From CAYGKP01 sp964350605 (GTDB lineage Bacteria > Bacteroidota > Bacteroidia > Cytophagales > JAAEPT01): a DNA stretch of 7,673 bases. Both the position numbers and the translations under genes were made by a program. Location: positions 1 to 7,673 of the forward strand of contig CAYGKP010000120.1 of assembly GCA_964350605.1 (NCBI GenBank), given 5' to 3'. Under the pieces are notes generated by a model, which worked only from the letters and a program-made list of their open reading frames with translations, did not search any database and was not told the origin of the DNA. Positions 6,263 to 7,673 of the stretch are shown piece by piece (the stretch's first letter is position 1; every line of letters begins with the position of its first letter).

Positions 6263-7078
6263 TTACTGCCTGCGCCAGGTGCCGCCCTGCTTCTTCCAAA
6301 CATACACCAGAACCAGCGCAAAGACCATTCCGCCGATGTGGGCAAAATGGGCCACGTTGTCGCCCGGCACACGGCGCACGCCATTGACCAGTTCCAGGGC
6401 CCCGTAGATGAGCACAAACCATTTCATCTTGATGGGGATCGGCAGGGGAAAAATCATGATCGTCTGGTTGGGGTAGATCAAGGCCATGGCCATCAGCAAC
6501 CCAAACACGGCTCCCGAGGCACCCAGCATGGGCGTGTTGACCACCATCGCGCGGTATTCGTCGAACACTTGGCCGACTTGGGCCAAGTAGGTGGAACTGG
6601 AAGGGCGGGCAATCAAGGCCTCGAACAGGGCGGCGATGTCGGGGTTTCGTTTGAAGAAGCTGTCGCCCATCTGGTCGCGCAGGGCGACCACATTGATCTC
6701 GCTGGGTCCGCGCAAGACGGCCTGGAACGCATCGGTCACTTGCTGGACCTCCCAATAGTGAATGCCCATGTACAACGCCCCCGCACCCAGGCCACAAACC
6801 AGGTAGAGGGTCAAAAAGCGTTTCTCGCCCAGGTAATGTTCCAAGGCCGGGCCGAACATGAAGACCGCCAACATATTGAACAGCAGGTGGAAGAAATCCG
6901 CATGCAACAGCATGTAGGTCAGAAACTGATAGGGTTGGAAAAACGGCGAGTCGATGTGGTAGAGACTCAAATAGCCGGTCACCAGGCTGCCCCGCTGGCC
7001 AGTAAACATCTGGATGAGGAACAACCCGATGGTGACAATCAGAATGCTTTTGACAACAGGAGTAAGCCGACTGAACAT
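6263..7078 (-). CDS. Rhomboid-family intramembrane serine protease (rhomboid 1, with loop insertion)
   Basis: A 271-residue membrane protein predicted to cleave transmembrane substrates within the bilayer. About six hydrophobic segments are visible: roughly residues 10-25, 52-76, 86-107, 186-204, 218-234 and 246-261. The catalytic pair is intact, with Ser188 in GASG and His247 in AHIGG. The oxyanion-site motif HxxxN is His64-Asn68, and the GxxxExxxG pattern (Gly76, Glu80, Gly84) follows it. An unusual hydrophilic insertion of about 70 residues (109-178) separates the third hydrophobic segment from the catalytic-serine helix; by GlpG topology it would be periplasmic, close to the active-site mouth. 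The ATG at 7078 places the first TM right at the N-terminus. It has no Shine-Dalgarno sequence and sits 24 nt after mutL. The stop is 7 nt before a second, divergent rhomboid. Protease activity is well supported; the substrate is unknown. Confidence 0.93.
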   Translation of the reverse strand: MFSRLTPVVKSILIVTIGLFLIQMFTGQRGSLVTGYLSLYHIDSPFFQPYQFLTYMLLHADFFHLLFNMLAVFMFGPALEHYLGEKRFLTLYLVCGLGAGALYMGIHYWEVQQVTDAFQAVLRGPSEINVVALRDQMGDSFFKRNPDIAALFEALIARPSSSTYLAQVGQVFDEYRAMVVNTPMLGASGAVFGLLMAMALIYPNQTIMIFPLPIPIKMKWFVLIYGALELVNGVRRVPGDNVAHFAHIGGMVFALVLVYVWKKQGGTWRRQ

Positions 7079-7102
7079 GTGGGCAGAGGAAAGGGGAATG
7101 GG

Positions 7103-7673
7103 CTAGGGGTGAAGCAGCGTCTGCAAATCTACACCATCGAGTACGCGAAAGGTTCGCTGGCCAGTTGGCGAGAAGCCCGGCGTTTGGCAGGCGAACAGCC
7201 CGTCGACCAGGCCTTCCATTTGTTCGGTGGTTAGGTGATGGCTCTGGGTGTCGACCGCCCTGAGGGCCAGGGCACGGGCTAGGGTTTCGCGGCGGTCGGT
7301 CTTCAATTCGGCGCGTTCGTTTTTGAGTTGTTCCAGCAGGCGTTCGAGGAGGACTTGCCCGTCTTCGTCCTCGCAATCGACGGGCACACCCGTCAGCACG
7401 ATGGTCCGTTCCCCTTCGCTTTCCAGTGCAAACCCTAAACGTTGCAAGTCGACCGAAATTTCATCGAGCAAGGCGCGGTCGGCAGCCCCCAGTTCGATGC
7501 GTTGGGGAAATAAGTAGGCTTGCGAGGCCCCTTCCGAATGGCCCAGGCGGGTCAGGAAGCGTTCGTAGAGAATCCGCTGTTGGGCGGCCCGCTGGTCGAT
7601 CAACAGCAACCCGCTGCGCACCGGCGCGGCGACGTACTTGCCCAGCACCTGGAAGAACCCCTGGGTCTGGGGC
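7103..7673 (-). CDS. mutL: DNA mismatch repair protein MutL, C-terminal part (5' end outside window)
   Basis: Partial gene: 189 codons and a TAG stop are visible, and the frame stays open to the window edge. This is the C-terminal dimerisation domain of MutL, the mismatch-repair ATPase that links MutS recognition to strand removal; the N-terminal GHKL ATPase lies outside. Recognition rests on the segment GLLLIDQRAAQQRILYERF (visible residues 21-39), which aligns with the family motif DQHAxxE, and on the end LFACQTPGFSPTGQRTF, the Bacteroidota version of the family's C-terminal motif. The first apparent in-frame start (GTG at 7648) is internal, not a real start, because family similarity continues upstream of it. 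The metal-binding endonuclease motifs are degenerate: His and the first Glu of DQHAxxExxxxE are Arg and Gln, the ACHxA cysteine is missing, and CPHGRP reads SPTGQR. A nick-making activity is therefore unlikely. Rhomboid 1 starts 24 nt downstream. Confidence 0.93.
   Translation of the reverse strand, partial: PQTQGFFQVLGKYVAAPVRSGLLLIDQRAAQQRILYERFLTRLGHSEGASQAYLFPQRIELGAADRALLDEISVDLQRLGFALESEGERTIVLTGVPVDCEDEDGQVLLERLLEQLKNERAELKTDRRETLARALALRAVDTQSHHLTTEQMEGLVDGLFACQTPGFSPTGQRTFRVLDGVDLQTLLHP

Noticed and set aside
5287..6387. Long plus-strand open frame (366 codons) opposite the rhomboid genes, and a similar one at 6248-7234.
   Set aside because: Both are antisense shadows of well-supported rhomboid and flippase genes in GC-rich DNA; their translations are rich in His, Gln and Asp with no recognisable family.
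6567..6588. Inverted repeat ACTTGGCC - 6 nt - GGCCAAGT.
   Set aside because: It lies within the rhomboid 1 loop-insertion coding sequence (LAQVGQV), with no T-run or other terminator features; chance is the simpler explanation.
7079..7102. The 24-nt mutL-rhomboid gap as a promoter or terminator.
   Set aside because: It is too short for a promoter and shows no stem or T-run; it reads as a simple operon spacer.
6252..7376. Minus-strand open frame of 374 codons spanning the mutL end and rhomboid 1.
   Set aside because: It is an out-of-frame Arg/Pro/Gly-rich translation across two genes with clear families in other frames.

Overview
The window reads as a stretch of a Bacteroidota chromosome (moderately GC-rich, roughly 60% by eye). 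Three things point there. The gene order mutL, two rhomboid proteases, oligosaccharide flippase, dut, sugar-phosphate nucleotidyltransferase, TPR lipoprotein, DUF4292 lipoprotein is one I recognise from that phylum. None of the visible start codons has a clear Shine-Dalgarno sequence, as is usual for Bacteroidota. The DUF4292 family and the C-terminal tail of the second rhomboid are also typical of the phylum. I cannot name the genus.

All eight genes lie on the minus strand, so transcription runs from the high-coordinate end to the low-coordinate end. In that order: the C-terminal third of mutL (enters from beyond base 7673, ends 7103); rhomboid 1 (7078-6263); rhomboid 2 with a C-terminal DUF6576-like tail (6255-5308); a 14-TM-type polysaccharide flippase with a GTG start (5300-3816); dUTPase (3804-3358); a sugar-phosphate nucleotidyltransferase with a beta-helix tail (3351-2347); a TPR lipoprotein (2332-542); and a DUF4292 lipoprotein starting at GTG 558 and leaving the window at base 1. 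The gaps are 24, 7, 7, 11, 6 and 14 nt, followed by a 17-nt overlap. Coding density is essentially complete: no stretch over 25 bases is without a gene, and there is no room for internal promoters or terminators. This looks like one operon whose promoter lies upstream of the window.

Together the genes mix DNA and nucleotide housekeeping (MutL, dUTPase) with envelope work: intramembrane proteolysis, flipping of lipid-linked glycans, nucleotide-sugar synthesis and two outer-membrane-type lipoproteins. The envelope genes could form a glycan or outer-membrane assembly module, but that is inference from position only. No tRNA, rRNA, CRISPR array, mobile element or sign of recent transfer was seen. 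The points most worth following are the degenerate nuclease motifs of MutL, the tandem and divergent rhomboids (one with a 70-residue loop insertion, one with a cytosolic tail), and the unexplained but tight linkage of dut to envelope genes.
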